In this document: in pieces, positions 33,028 through 42,578 of the stretch | Numbering within the stretch: the first letter of the stretch is position 1 | Layout: every line of letters starts with the position of its first letter | Assembly: GCA_021787665.1 (NCBI GenBank) | Contig: JAJYLN010000004.1 | Coordinates: 1-64,000, forward strand | Reading direction: 5' to 3' | Source of the DNA: a bacterium | Lineage (GTDB): Bacteria; JAMCPX01 | Length of the DNA stretch: 64,000 nt | Position numbers and translations under genes: made by a program | Notes under the pieces: model-generated | Seen by the model: only the letters and a program-made list of their open reading frames with translations | Database searches by the model: none | What the model was told of the DNA's origin: nothing

Positions 33028-34349
33028 CCATCCTCGACCGGGACTTCATGTCCGTCAAGAGCCTATCGAAGGGTATCCTCGCTCTATTCCTCCTCCTTTT
33101 CCCCTTGGCTGCCGGGGGCAATACATGGCTCGGCTTCAGGAGCACGACGGGTATTTTTATCATGGAGACCATGATCGCGGTCACCGGTATGCTGGTTCTG
33201 GGATTTTACAACGATCTGTTCGAACAGGTCCGTCGTCTGGGTCCCTTCCAATGGCTCGTTTTGTTATCAAGCGTGGCCTACCTGTCGATAACTATTGTCA
33301 GCATGCTTTTATCTATAGATATGTTCAAAAGCGAGGGGGATGTCTTTGTGTACCTGTCCGCTGTCATTCTGCTCTTCTCCCTGAACTTTACATTCGATGA
33401 AGACCGTGCCGAAGGCCTGCTGGTTCTGCTGGTGATCGCAGGCACCGTGGTTGCGGGCATCGGTATATATCAGGCAGGCTACTGGTTTTCTCACTTCCTC
33501 ACCATAGAGAGAGCGCATCGGATTAGCAACCCTGACATCTTAAACATGATACGATACACCTTCCGTGCTACGGGTACGTTCGAGCACCCGAACGTTATGG
33601 CAGGGTTCCTGCTCATGATCATGCCTCCCTCATACCTGCTCGCGATAGAGAAGCGGGGCAATCTCAAATACCTCTTTTATGCGCTCGCACTGCTCTTAAC
33701 CGTGGGGCTATTTGTTACCTACTCCCGGGCAGGGATCCTATTGTATCTGCTGTCTCTGCCGTTTATGTTTCTGGTGTTAAGGAAGCGGTTCTCTCCTAAA
33801 AAGATACTGCTCTCCCTTCTTGCCATAGTCGCCCTGGCAGGCATAGCGAGCGGGATTATTATATCGACCTATAGTAGCTATAACAAGCGCACGCTGGCCC
33901 ATAAATATTCTCCTTCAAGACTACTCGTAGCCAGCGATATGTCCTTTATAGCGAGGAAGAATTACGCTATCACCGCGCTGAGGGTGATACGGCATAATCC
34001 ATGGTTCGGCACGGGCCCTGGAACATACGAGATTGCAGCGAGAGGGTACCAGGTAGGGGCCTTCTATTCCAGGCATGTGCACAACAACTATCTTGAGCTC
34101 ACGAGCGAGGTCGGCATCTTCGGCCTCATCAGCTATCTTCTTTTTATCATAGGGACCATTATCCTATTGCTTCGGGCAGCCCGACACGGTGTCCTGCTGG
34201 CAGGCATGATACTGCTATCGATAGGATGCTTTGCTATCCATACTGCCGTGGATTTCGATTATTCGTCTCCGGCCGTCGTATGGCTCTTGTTTATCTATGG
34301 CGCGATAGCATTGATCTTAGGAAAGGAGAAGCGCACGCATGAAGCCTGA
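33021..34349 (+). CDS. O-antigen ligase/polymerase-like membrane protein
   Basis: A 442-residue polytopic protein with ten or more hydrophobic segments. The Wzy/WaaL signature region is TFEHPNVMAGFLL, then a large periplasmic loop and RHVHNNYLELTSEVGIFGLI, with the histidine and asparagine that ligases of this superfamily share. It would join or polymerise sugar chains on the outer side of the inner membrane. ATG 33021 overlaps the previous stop codon by seven bases; the alternative ATG 33048 is possible. The track start is inside the TPR gene. Confidence 0.88.
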   Translation: MVTILDRDFMSVKSLSKGILALFLLLFPLAAGGNTWLGFRSTTGIFIMETMIAVTGMLVLGFYNDLFEQVRRLGPFQWLVLLSSVAYLSITIVSMLLSIDMFKSEGDVFVYLSAVILLFSLNFTFDEDRAEGLLVLLVIAGTVVAGIGIYQAGYWFSHFLTIERAHRISNPDILNMIRYTFRATGTFEHPNVMAGFLLMIMPPSYLLAIEKRGNLKYLFYALALLLTVGLFVTYSRAGILLYLLSLPFMFLVLRKRFSPKKILLSLLAIVALAGIASGIIISTYSSYNKRTLAHKYSPSRLLVASDMSFIARKNYAITALRVIRHNPWFGTGPGTYEIAARGYQVGAFYSRHVHNNYLELTSEVGIFGLISYLLFIIGTIILLLRAARHGVLLAGMILLSIGCFAIHTAVDFDYSSPAVVWLLFIYGAIALILGKEKRTHEA

Positions 34350-35217
34350 TGGCCTCTTAAAAATCTTTTTCGTTGGTGCATTCTTTCTTGCCTTGCTCCT
34401 TTTGCAGACCAGGTATTATATGAGCAACAGATATGCGGACATGGCAGAGGACTTCTTTGATCAGCACGAATACACACTATCGTTCGAGGCAGCCAAGTCG
34501 GCCCTGCAACTGAGCATCCATAACACGCGTGCGTATGTCGTCATGGCAAAGTTTAATCTCCTGGCCTATGAAAGCACTCTGAAAGATGACTACTTTCACA
34601 CCGCGTTCGTTGCGATACGGGACGCTGTCCACAACTCCCCGTATCAGTCCTTCTACTATGACCTGGCCGGCCAGATCTACCTTGCACACAGGGACTTCAA
34701 GGAAGCTGCAAGGATGTACAGAATCGCACTATCACTGTATCCGCACTACCTGTATTTCTACAACATGCTCGCCTACGTGGACTATATCCGGGGCAATAAG
34801 GGCGCAGCACTTTCCGTATTGAGCGACTCGGAAAAGCTCATTGACGATTATCTCTATGTCTCGCATCCGGACGATATCGACATCCTTCACGGCCTCTTCC
34901 TCAAATCCTGCATTCTCTACGAAACCGGGGACAAACGAAAGGCGCTGCATCCGCTCACGCATATCCTGGATCTCGTCGATGACGGGATCCCGCTGAACAA
35001 CCCCGCACGGAGGGACAAACGGATAGTGCCACCGAGCTATATCAGGGCAATGGCACTGCACGACATGGGTATCATCTATGGCGTGCTGGACAACAAAGCG
35101 GAGGCCCGCGAGTATCTCGGCAATGCGGTCGTCCTGAATCCGCAGCTCAAGGGGAGGAACGATTTTTATATGATATTCAGTGTGTGCAAGCCGCCACCAT
35201 CGAAACAGCTCCCCTAA
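34339..35217 (+). CDS. TPR-repeat membrane-anchored protein
   Basis: A 292-residue protein with one N-terminal membrane segment ([20 protein letters not shown]) and tetratricopeptide repeats, for example [20 protein letters not shown] and [20 protein letters not shown]. The start overlaps the ligase gene by 11 bases and has GGAG upstream. It is the last gene of the pilin-linked ABC/ligase group. Together with the first TPR protein it may organise the export or polymerisation of the sugar chain; this is inferred. Confidence 0.85.
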   Translation: MKPDGLLKIFFVGAFFLALLLLQTRYYMSNRYADMAEDFFDQHEYTLSFEAAKSALQLSIHNTRAYVVMAKFNLLAYESTLKDDYFHTAFVAIRDAVHNSPYQSFYYDLAGQIYLAHRDFKEAARMYRIALSLYPHYLYFYNMLAYVDYIRGNKGAALSVLSDSEKLIDDYLYVSHPDDIDILHGLFLKSCILYETGDKRKALHPLTHILDLVDDGIPLNNPARRDKRIVPPSYIRAMALHDMGIIYGVLDNKAEAREYLGNAVVLNPQLKGRNDFYMIFSVCKPPPSKQLP

Positions 35218-35272
35218 CCTCTCTTTTCCTCCGAAGAGGAGAATATTTTCCTCCCGACCGCTTACCTTTTTC

Positions 35273-35301
35273 TTGCATAACGCCGCAAATTCCCCTATAT
35301 A
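35273..35301 (+). promoter_or_regulatory. Sigma-70 promoter of the carboxylase genes
   Basis: TTGCAT and TATATA are separated by 17 bases. The start near 35308 gives a leader of about 13 bases that carries AGGA six bases before ATG 35321. Confidence 0.55.
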
Positions 35302-35320
35302 TGCCCTGACAGGACATATG

Positions 35321-36871
35321 ATGTCTTACGAAAAGCGCATAAAAGAGCTTGAGCAGATGAACAGGCAGGCCGAGATCGGGGGCGGCGATGCCCGCATCAG
35401 GAAGCAGCACGAGGCAGGCAAGCTGACGGCGCGGGAGCGTATCGACGTCCTGCTCGACAAGGGGAGCTTCGTAGAGCTCGACAAGTTCGTCATGCACAGG
35501 GCGGTCGATTTCGGTATGGACAGGCAAAAATACCTTGGTGACGGCGTGGTCACGGGCTATGGAACCATCGACGGCAGGCTCGTCTATGTGTTCTCGCAAG
35601 ACTTCACGGTGTTCGGCGGCTCCCTTTCCGGCGCATACGCCAAGAAAATCTGCAAGATCATGGACATCGCCCTGAAAAACGGAGCGCCCCTGATCGGATT
35701 GAACGATTCCGGCGGCGCAAGGATCCAGGAGGGGGTGGAGAGCCTTGCCGGGTACGCGGACATATTCCTGCGCAACGTCCTTGTCTCCGGCGTCATCCCC
35801 CAGATCTCAGCGGTCATGGGTCCGTGCGCCGGTGGAGCTGTTTACTCGCCTGCGATTACTGACTTCATCTTCATGACCAAGGGCACGAGCTACATGTTCG
35901 TCACCGGCCCTGACGTGGTGAAGTCGGTGACGCACGAAGAGGTGACCAAGGAGGAACTCGGCGGCGCGATGACGCACGCCACGAAGAGCGGCATAGCGCA
36001 CTTCGTCTTCGACAACGATGAGGAATGCCTTGCCGGCGTGCGCGAGGTCATCGGCTTCATACCCTCGAACAACCTCGACGATCCGCCGTACCGGGAGACT
36101 TCAGACCCTGCGGAACGCCTGTCGCCGGAGCTCGAAAGCCTGATACCGGACCAGCCGAATAAGCCCTACGATATAAAAAATATCATATTCGCCACGGTGG
36201 ACGACGGCTATTTCCTCGAAGTTCACGAGTCCTACGCACCCAACATCGTGGTAGGCTTCGCACGGTACGGAGGCACTTCGGTAGGCATCGTCGCAAACCA
36301 GCCGGCGTACCTTGCGGGCACGCTCGACATCGATGCATCGGTGAAAGGGGCCCGGTTCGTGAGGTTCTGCGATGCCTTCAACATCCCCCTGATTACGCTG
36401 GAAGACGTACCGGGGTTCCTGCCCGGGACCGTACAGGAGCACGGGGGCATCATACGGCACGGCGCAAAGCTGCTGTACGCCTTCGCAGAGGCGACGGTTC
36501 CGAAGATCACGCTCATCACAAGGAAGGCGTACGGCGGAGCCTACGACGTTATGTCGAGCAAGCACATACGGGCTGATATCAACTATGCGTACCCGAGCGC
36601 GGAGATCGCGGTCATGGGTCCGGACGGGGCCGTCAATATCATATTCAGGAAGGATCTCGATGCGGCTGACAATCCGGAAGCAAAGCGTGCACAGCTCATA
36701 GAAGAATACCGGGAGAAGTTCGCGTCCCCCTGGAAGGCTGCCGAGCTCGGATACATCGATGAGATCATCAAGCCGTCCGAAACGAGGCGCAAGGTGATCA
36801 CGGCGCTGAAGATGCTCAAGAACAAGGTGGATACGAACCCGAAAAAGAAACACGGGAACATGCCGCTCTGA
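35321..36871 (+). CDS. Acyl-CoA carboxylase carboxyltransferase (propionyl/methylmalonyl-CoA type beta subunit)
   Basis: A 516-residue carboxyltransferase. The N-terminal [14 protein letters not shown] and the CoA-binding region [20 protein letters not shown] are followed by the acyl-CoA pocket motif [10 protein letters not shown] in variant form ([16 protein letters not shown]) and by [15 protein letters not shown]. Length and order fit PccB or the methylmalonyl-CoA carboxyltransferase 12S chain. Two adjacent ATG codons exist; 35321 has the better spacing to AGGA, 35318 is the alternative. The biotin carboxylase gene follows after five bases. The substrate (propionyl, acetyl or other acyl-CoA) cannot be fixed from sequence. 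Confidence 0.92.
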   Translation: MSYEKRIKELEQMNRQAEIGGGDARIRKQHEAGKLTARERIDVLLDKGSFVELDKFVMHRAVDFGMDRQKYLGDGVVTGYGTIDGRLVYVFSQDFTVFGGSLSGAYAKKICKIMDIALKNGAPLIGLNDSGGARIQEGVESLAGYADIFLRNVLVSGVIPQISAVMGPCAGGAVYSPAITDFIFMTKGTSYMFVTGPDVVKSVTHEEVTKEELGGAMTHATKSGIAHFVFDNDEECLAGVREVIGFIPSNNLDDPPYRETSDPAERLSPELESLIPDQPNKPYDIKNIIFATVDDGYFLEVHESYAPNIVVGFARYGGTSVGIVANQPAYLAGTLDIDASVKGARFVRFCDAFNIPLITLEDVPGFLPGTVQEHGGIIRHGAKLLYAFAEATVPKITLITRKAYGGAYDVMSSKHIRADINYAYPSAEIAVMGPDGAVNIIFRKDLDAADNPEAKRAQLIEEYREKFASPWKAAELGYIDEIIKPSETRRKVITALKMLKNKVDTNPKKKHGNMPL

Positions 36872-36876
36872 GTACT

Positions 36877-38364
36877 ATGTTCAAGAAGATACTCATAGCG
36901 AACCGCTCGGAGATAGCCGTGAGGATCATACGGGCGTGCCACGAGATGAACATTGAGGCCGTAGCGGTCTATTCGGATGCCGATCGGAACGCCCTGCATG
37001 TCCGCATGGCAGACGAGGCTTACTATCTGGGCATGCCACAGCCTTCGGAAAGCTACCTGCATATGGATAAAATTATCGCTATTGCACGGTCCTGTTCCGC
37101 TGATGCTCTTCATCCCGGGTACGGCTTCCTCGCTGAAAACACGGCGTTTGCGAAAAGGATCTCGGACAGCGGGATCACGTTTATAGGGCCGTCACCGGAG
37201 TCGGTAAAGGCAATGGGAGATAAGATCCGGGCACGCAGGCTTGCAAAGAGCGCCGGGGTCACGATCGTACCGGGCACGATCGATCCGCTCCCGGACGTGG
37301 GCGCAGCAAAAAAGGCTGCCCGAGAGATAGGCTATCCCGTCATGATAAAAGCAGTGAGCGGCGGTGGCGGCAAGGGCATGAGGCTTGTCGAAGAGGAAAG
37401 TCACATGGCATCTGCCTTTGAACGCGCGTCCTCGGAAGCCCTGTCGGCCTTTGGCGACGGCTCTCTGTATCTGGAGAAGCTGATAAGGAATCCCCGGCAT
37501 ATCGAGTTCCAGATACTCGGTGATAGACACGGTAACCTCATTCATCTCAATGAAAGGGACTGCTCTATCCAAAGGAAGCACCAGAAACTCATCGAGGAAA
37601 GCCCCAGCCCGGTCATGACGCCTGAGAAACGAGCGAAGTTCGGGGCCATGGCCGTGTCCGCGGCAAAGGCTGCCGGATACTACAACGCTGGCACGATCGA
37701 GTTCATCATGGACGAGCGCGGGGAAATGTACTTCATGGAGATGAATACGAGGCTCCAGGTCGAGCACCCGGTAACAGAGCTGGTGACCGGTATCGATATC
37801 GTAAAGGAGCAGATGCGGATAGCAAACGGGGACAAGCTCGGGCTCACGCAGGCCGATATAGGCCTGTCCGGCTGTGCGCTCGAATGCAGGATCGTGGCAG
37901 AAGACCCGGCAAGCGACTTCGCGCCCACACCGGGCACGATCCAGTTTCTAAGGGAGCCGCAAGGCGCCGGCGTGCGGGTCGACAGTGGCATATATGAGGG
38001 ATTCGAGGTACCGGGCTGGTACGACTCCCTTGTAGCCAAGCTGCAGACCTATGGGAAAGACAGGCAGGAGGCCGTTGCACGCATGCAAAGGGCGCTCTCT
38101 GAATACAGGATCATCGGTATATCGACCACCATACCCTTGTACCGATGGCTGCTCGGGCATAAGCGGTTCCTGGGAGGCGACATAACCACCGGATTCCTCG
38201 AGCAGGAGATAGGCGGGTTTACTGCCGATGCATCACAGCTCTGGGTCATGGCAGCGATTGCAGGCGGACTGACATCGATAGGCAGTAACGGGAACACCGA
38301 TCCCGGCCGTGCGCCTGATACATCCCGGTGGAAGACTGCAGGCAGGGTGCGTAGCCTGCGATAA
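36877..38364 (+). CDS. Biotin carboxylase subunit of the acyl-CoA carboxylase
   Basis: A 495-residue biotin carboxylase. It begins MFKKILIANRSEIAVRIIRA. The ATP-grasp domain has AVSGGGGKGMRLVE and the ERDCSIQRKHQKLIEESPSP loop, and the catalytic region MNTRLQVEHPVTE. It carboxylates biotin with bicarbonate and ATP for the carboxyltransferase encoded before it. The family core ends near residue 455. The last 40 residues are not a biotin carrier domain: the lysine motif (A/M)MKM is absent, and no carrier gene is in the window. Confidence 0.93.
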   Translation: MFKKILIANRSEIAVRIIRACHEMNIEAVAVYSDADRNALHVRMADEAYYLGMPQPSESYLHMDKIIAIARSCSADALHPGYGFLAENTAFAKRISDSGITFIGPSPESVKAMGDKIRARRLAKSAGVTIVPGTIDPLPDVGAAKKAAREIGYPVMIKAVSGGGGKGMRLVEEESHMASAFERASSEALSAFGDGSLYLEKLIRNPRHIEFQILGDRHGNLIHLNERDCSIQRKHQKLIEESPSPVMTPEKRAKFGAMAVSAAKAAGYYNAGTIEFIMDERGEMYFMEMNTRLQVEHPVTELVTGIDIVKEQMRIANGDKLGLTQADIGLSGCALECRIVAEDPASDFAPTPGTIQFLREPQGAGVRVDSGIYEGFEVPGWYDSLVAKLQTYGKDRQEAVARMQRALSEYRIIGISTTIPLYRWLLGHKRFLGGDITTGFLEQEIGGFTADASQLWVMAAIAGGLTSIGSNGNTDPGRAPDTSRWKTAGRVRSLR

Positions 38365-38414
38365 GCAATTCGTAGCACACAAAAGCAGAATACCACTTGC
38401 TTTCTTAATACTAC

Positions 38415-38442
38415 TTGACAATACGAAATATATCTGTATTCT
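38415..38442 (+). promoter_or_regulatory. Sigma-70 promoter predicting a leaderless mRNA for the PEGA gene
   Basis: TTGACA and TATTCT are separated by 16 bases. Only seven bases lie between the -10 box and ATG 38450, and no Shine-Dalgarno is present, so the mRNA should begin at or next to the start codon. Confidence 0.6.
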
Positions 38443-38449
38443 ATGGGCT

Positions 38450-39601
38450 ATGAATTGTTTAAAGCTTTTTTTCTGTCTCATGCTGCTCTGCACAGACGCA
38501 CGTGCGCAGGAGGGCAGGCATCTATTGCTTGTCCTCCATCCCCCATCCGACCAACGGCTGGACGACCTTACCGCCGGGCTCACCGGTGCTTTGCGCAATA
38601 CGACGATTACCCTGTATACCGTGAAAACACACCACCGGCCTGACGGTGCGAGGCATGCCGAGGGTGAATTATCAGAGGCAAAGGACGCTTACGAGTTTTT
38701 GAGGTTCGACGAGTCCCTGCGTCATCTCAACGACGCGATCGCGGCATTAAAAAACAATGCTGTACCATCGAATGCTGTCGATACCCTGAAAGAGGCCTAT
38801 CTATACCGCGCCATGAACTTTCTTGCCCTTGACAAAGCTCAGGATGCAGAGCAGGCCGTTGCCGATTATTCATGTATAGCAGGCGGATCCGGGCCGGACC
38901 CGGTGCTCTATCCGCCTCCCCTTATCGATATCATAGAAAAAGAGCGGTCACAGGGAGATCGAGATCTGTTGACGGTGACCATTACGACCTCGCCTCCCGG
39001 CGCCGATGTGTTCATAGACGGCAGGAAGGTAGGAACATCGCCCGCGGTGATACCCCTGCACCCATGCCGCCATTTCCTGCGTCTTACCGGGCCTGCGTAT
39101 AGCACCAAAAGCGCATCACTCATGGTTAGCAACACAAAAACGGCCTTCGCTTTTGACATGGAGCCTGACCCTCTGTCGATAGAAAGCGGGACCCTGAGCA
39201 GAGGGCAGATCCTTGGCATACTCATGGCGTACAAAACAGACGAGATCGTCATCCTCTCCCTCCATAAAGGCCGTATAACTATAGCGGCAGCACGGGCCAG
39301 TCCGTTTACCGTATCGACGTCCACCATCCTCTACAAAGACAGAAGGCAGGCACTGGAGGACATTACGGTGTTCCTCCGCCCCGGGAAGCATACGACGGCC
39401 CCGGACACGATTCTTGCCGTGTCCCCGGATAAAAGAGCAGAGCACCCTGAACGGACGGGCAACCGGTGGTATAAAAACAAATGGCTATGGACGGCAGGGG
39501 CAGCGATCGTAGCCGGAGGACTTATATGGGGACTGAGCAGCGGGTTAAGCCGGAGCAGCACGCCGTCGTCAAGCACGGGCAGCATTTCCATAACATGGTG
39601 A
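38450..39601 (+). CDS. Exported PEGA-domain protein
   Basis: A 383-residue protein with a signal-like N-terminus (MNCLKLFFCLMLLCTDARA). After a helical region of about 150 residues comes a PEGA domain, TITTSPPGADVFIDGRKVGT, followed by a long beta-rich part. A hydrophobic segment near the C-terminus (WLWTAGAAIVAGGLIWGLSS) ends in a Ser-rich tail. The track start is 47 codons too early and would lie upstream of the promoter. It is the first of three genes that end with a Ser/Thr kinase which also has a PEGA domain. Its role is unknown; PEGA domains are common in surface proteins. Confidence 0.82.
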   Translation: MNCLKLFFCLMLLCTDARAQEGRHLLLVLHPPSDQRLDDLTAGLTGALRNTTITLYTVKTHHRPDGARHAEGELSEAKDAYEFLRFDESLRHLNDAIAALKNNAVPSNAVDTLKEAYLYRAMNFLALDKAQDAEQAVADYSCIAGGSGPDPVLYPPPLIDIIEKERSQGDRDLLTVTITTSPPGADVFIDGRKVGTSPAVIPLHPCRHFLRLTGPAYSTKSASLMVSNTKTAFAFDMEPDPLSIESGTLSRGQILGILMAYKTDEIVILSLHKGRITIAAARASPFTVSTSTILYKDRRQALEDITVFLRPGKHTTAPDTILAVSPDKRAEHPERTGNRWYKNKWLWTAGAAIVAGGLIWGLSSGLSRSSTPSSSTGSISITW

Positions 39602-39605
39602 TACG

Positions 39606-40880
39606 ATGGAACAAGGAAATCCGTCCGAACAAAAGCCCGGGTATCGGCCAGGACATCGTACTGACGAGACAATCGTCCTCCCTTCCTCTGTACAGGGAAG
39701 GCACAGTCCCTCGAACGCACGGACGAACAGGCCGCACGAGCCCGCCCGAAAAGGCGTGCTCTCTATAAAAAGAATCATAGCGCTATCAGCTATTCTGACA
39801 ACACTCATCGGATCGGGTACGACTGGTTATCTCCTCTCTAGAAACAATGAACAGAAAGAGCTTACGGCAGCATTGCGTGCGGCAGTACGGGACAACAAAA
39901 CGAAGCAGGCCATCAGCATATTGAAAGTCATACGACGGCATGGCTATACCTCGGGCAATGTCGTTTTACTGAGCAAACGTCTCTCCGAGCTTGTTGAGCT
40001 CCGGAACTCGTGGAACAGGGTCTTGGAGATGAACGTCGCAGGTCTGACACGCCAGGCATACAATGCGGCACTGCTGTTTACCACGAACGCGCTGTACCAC
40101 GACAGGGCCATCGAGATGATAGATGCCATACGCCGGCAACGGACAAAGGGTATCATCCAGACGGCAACCACCCTATATGCCGGCGGCAGTAAAAAGCAGT
40201 CCGAACAGCTTTTGAGCGATGTGGTCGAGAGCGACCCCTCCAACAGAGAGGCGCGGGACATACTTGCAATGATCAGGACATACCACCGGACAAAACAGGC
40301 TCCGGCACGGAAAGCGGCTCGGAGGAGCACCACGTCTACCGGCGACGAAGCCTATAAAAACGGCGACTTCCGGGAGGCGCTGAAGCTATGGTCTGGTACC
40401 AGACGAAAGGCAGACAGGAGGAAAGTCGCTCTCGCCTGTACGATCAAGAAGTACCTTGCCATGGGGGAATCGGCGGAGCGGAAGCACGACTATGCAGCCG
40501 CTGTCTCCCTCCTGGGAAAGGCAGAGATGTTCACGGCGCTGCTGGGCATAAGCGGCTCTGTTTTCGGGGGCAGGATCGACCGCTCCCTCGCAATGACCTA
40601 CGGCATCCTCGGCCAAAGGGCGCTGTCAGAACAAAGATATCGGCGTGCCAGGCAATACCTGGAGAAGGCATTCAGATACAAGCCCGGAAACAAGGACATA
40701 CGGCGCGGGTTTTCCTTACTGAATGAACAAGCAGGCCGGCTTTACAAGAAGGCCTATGCCATCTCGGGTGCAAACATGCCCGAGGCATGCATTCTGTACA
40801 GACACGCCCTTCTGATAGCCCAAAGGGGGTCAGATATCTATAACAGGGTAAAGAGCCGTATCGTTGCATGCGGGCGGTGA
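39606..40880 (+). CDS. Single-pass membrane protein with helical repeats
   Basis: A 424-residue protein. A polar, Thr/Ser/Arg-rich cytoplasmic N-terminus of about 52 residues (including DETIVLPSS, which looks like a phospho-site) is followed by one membrane segment (IIALSAILTTLIGSGTTGYL). The remainder consists of helical, TPR-like repeats such as HYDRAIEMIDAIRRQRTKG in part, and DYAAAVSLLGKAEMFTALLG and YRRARQYLEKAFRYKPGNKD, with a basic Lys/Arg linker near 230. It starts four bases after the PEGA gene. A substrate or partner of the kinase encoded next is an inference from position and from the N-terminus. Family not recognised. Confidence 0.78.
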   Translation: MEQGNPSEQKPGYRPGHRTDETIVLPSSVQGRHSPSNARTNRPHEPARKGVLSIKRIIALSAILTTLIGSGTTGYLLSRNNEQKELTAALRAAVRDNKTKQAISILKVIRRHGYTSGNVVLLSKRLSELVELRNSWNRVLEMNVAGLTRQAYNAALLFTTNALYHDRAIEMIDAIRRQRTKGIIQTATTLYAGGSKKQSEQLLSDVVESDPSNREARDILAMIRTYHRTKQAPARKAARRSTTSTGDEAYKNGDFREALKLWSGTRRKADRRKVALACTIKKYLAMGESAERKHDYAAAVSLLGKAEMFTALLGISGSVFGGRIDRSLAMTYGILGQRALSEQRYRRARQYLEKAFRYKPGNKDIRRGFSLLNEQAGRLYKKAYAISGANMPEACILYRHALLIAQRGSDIYNRVKSRIVACGR

Positions 40881-41080
40881 GATGATCCAAACCCCACGAA
40901 ACGAGCGCGCGAGTTTCATATAGAGGAATGCAAAGTGGACTTTGGCGTCCGAAGAAATATCCCCCGACCCAAGCCGCGCTTGGGTGCCCGGCTCCCCTGG
41001 TCGGAGCGTACAAGGGAGAGATTTCGCGTATTACAGGATTCAGCAAAACGGCAAGCTCCCTTATTGCATGCATGAGGTTC
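40881..41080. other. Gap before the kinase gene with a small hairpin
   Basis: Two hundred bases with no obvious promoter. ACCCAAG and CTTGGGT form a perfect 7-bp stem with a 5-base loop near 40970-40988. The track kinase ORF begins at 40928 in this stretch, but AGAGGA directly abuts that ATG, so that start is unlikely. Confidence 0.3.
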
Positions 41081-42526
41081 ATGGACAGCAAGACCATCGG
41101 CAGATACAGGCTTATCAAGCACATCGCGAGCGGCGGCATGGCTGACGTCTTCCGGGCCGTCATGACCGGCCCGCACGGCTTTGAAAAGCTCGTTGCCATC
41201 AAAATGATCCACGGACAACTGACCGACGATGTGACCTTTGTAAGGATGTTTACGGACGAGGCACGCTTGAGCGCGCGGCTCGTGCACCAAAACATCGTCC
41301 AGATAATAGACTTCGGTGAGACCGACAAAAGGCCCTACCTCGTAATGGAGTATGTCAACGGCGTGGATCTTTCCGCCTTTATAAAGGCACTTATCGATGC
41401 CGGCATAGGCCCCTTGGTTTCCGAGTCCGCCTATATCGTAAGCGAGGTGCTCAAGGCCCTCGACTATACCTGTAAACTCAAGGACCCCGAAGGCAAAGGC
41501 TATGCGATCGTGCACCGCGACATAACACCGCAAAACATCCTCCTGTCTTACGACGGCGATGTGAAGCTGACGGACTTCGGCATCGCGAAGGTAAGGGGCT
41601 CGATAACGACAACGACCGCCGGCACGCTGAAAGGAAAGATCAGGTACATGTCCCCTGAACAGGCCCGTGGGGAAGCAGTCGATCACAGGAGCGACCTCTA
41701 TTCCGTGGCCCTTGTTCTGTACGAGCTTATCACGCACCGGCGTGCTTATGCCGGCGATACGGATATGTCGCTGCTCAAGCAGGTACAGTCTTCGATCATC
41801 ACCTACAGGCCCACGCAGCTCAACCCTGCAATACCGGAAGGGTTGGACAGTATCGTCATGAAGATGCTCTCCCAGGTACCTGACGACAGGTTTTATGACC
41901 CGGCATCGCTGAAAGAGGCGCTCAAGCCGTATGCTGGTACTACCGACTCAGCGAGGGCGGCACTCTCTGAATACTTGAACAGGCTATTCGCCAGACCGCC
42001 CGGTGAAACAAATAGCTCCACACGGATCATTCATGAGGACAGACCAAACAGGAGGAGAAGCGGCAAGTCCCTTTTGTACACCGCAGTCTTCTCTTCTCTG
42101 GCAATTATCGTCATCTACACGCTGGTCTCTGCCTGGTTCAGGAGTGTTACGATTAAAGTCCCTGCAGCACCCTCTCGCCTGTCACCCCGTATCTCTGCAG
42201 CATCCGCCGTTCATCCACCCACAACAGCCATGTCCCCTCTGCCGTTGCAGGGTCAAAAGGTGACCCAATCCGCCCCGGACGCTGTCCTTGTTATCAACGC
42301 AACCCCATGGGCGCTGGTGTTTATCGACCATGGCGTATCAAAGAGACCCCTTGGTACGACGCCCATAAAGGCGCTGAGGGTCTCACCCGGGACATACACG
42401 CTGCTCTTTCAAAACAGGGCCTATGGTGAAAAGAGAGTCAGAATAGATGCCCGGCCCGGCGCGAAAAGGACCGTCATCCTCAAATATGACCAGGTAAAAA
42501 AGAGATTTATTACGAAGATCCTATAA
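41081..42526 (+). CDS. Transmembrane Ser/Thr protein kinase with C-terminal PEGA domain
   Basis: A 481-residue kinase of the Hanks type. The Gly-rich loop is IASGGMADVF, the ATP-binding lysine VAIK (K41), the catalytic loop HRDITPQN (145-152) and the magnesium loop DFG (165-167). The activation segment TTTTAGTLKGKIRYMSPEQA has the threonines and APE-like SPE motif. One membrane segment (about 330-350) is followed by a Pro/Ser-rich linker and a PEGA domain (TPWALVFIDHGVSKRPLG). It should phosphorylate cytoplasmic proteins in response to a periplasmic signal. The start is ATG 41081 (MDSKTIGRYRLI), with 41072 as an alternative; neither has a good ribosome-binding site. Confidence 0.9.
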   Translation: MDSKTIGRYRLIKHIASGGMADVFRAVMTGPHGFEKLVAIKMIHGQLTDDVTFVRMFTDEARLSARLVHQNIVQIIDFGETDKRPYLVMEYVNGVDLSAFIKALIDAGIGPLVSESAYIVSEVLKALDYTCKLKDPEGKGYAIVHRDITPQNILLSYDGDVKLTDFGIAKVRGSITTTTAGTLKGKIRYMSPEQARGEAVDHRSDLYSVALVLYELITHRRAYAGDTDMSLLKQVQSSIITYRPTQLNPAIPEGLDSIVMKMLSQVPDDRFYDPASLKEALKPYAGTTDSARAALSEYLNRLFARPPGETNSSTRIIHEDRPNRRRSGKSLLYTAVFSSLAIIVIYTLVSAWFRSVTIKVPAAPSRLSPRISAASAVHPPTTAMSPLPLQGQKVTQSAPDAVLVINATPWALVFIDHGVSKRPLGTTPIKALRVSPGTYTLLFQNRAYGEKRVRIDARPGAKRTVILKYDQVKKRFITKIL

Positions 42527-42578
42527 GCGGCAGCCTGTCAGGAGATGGACTCTACCTTGACCACCCATCAATGTCCTA

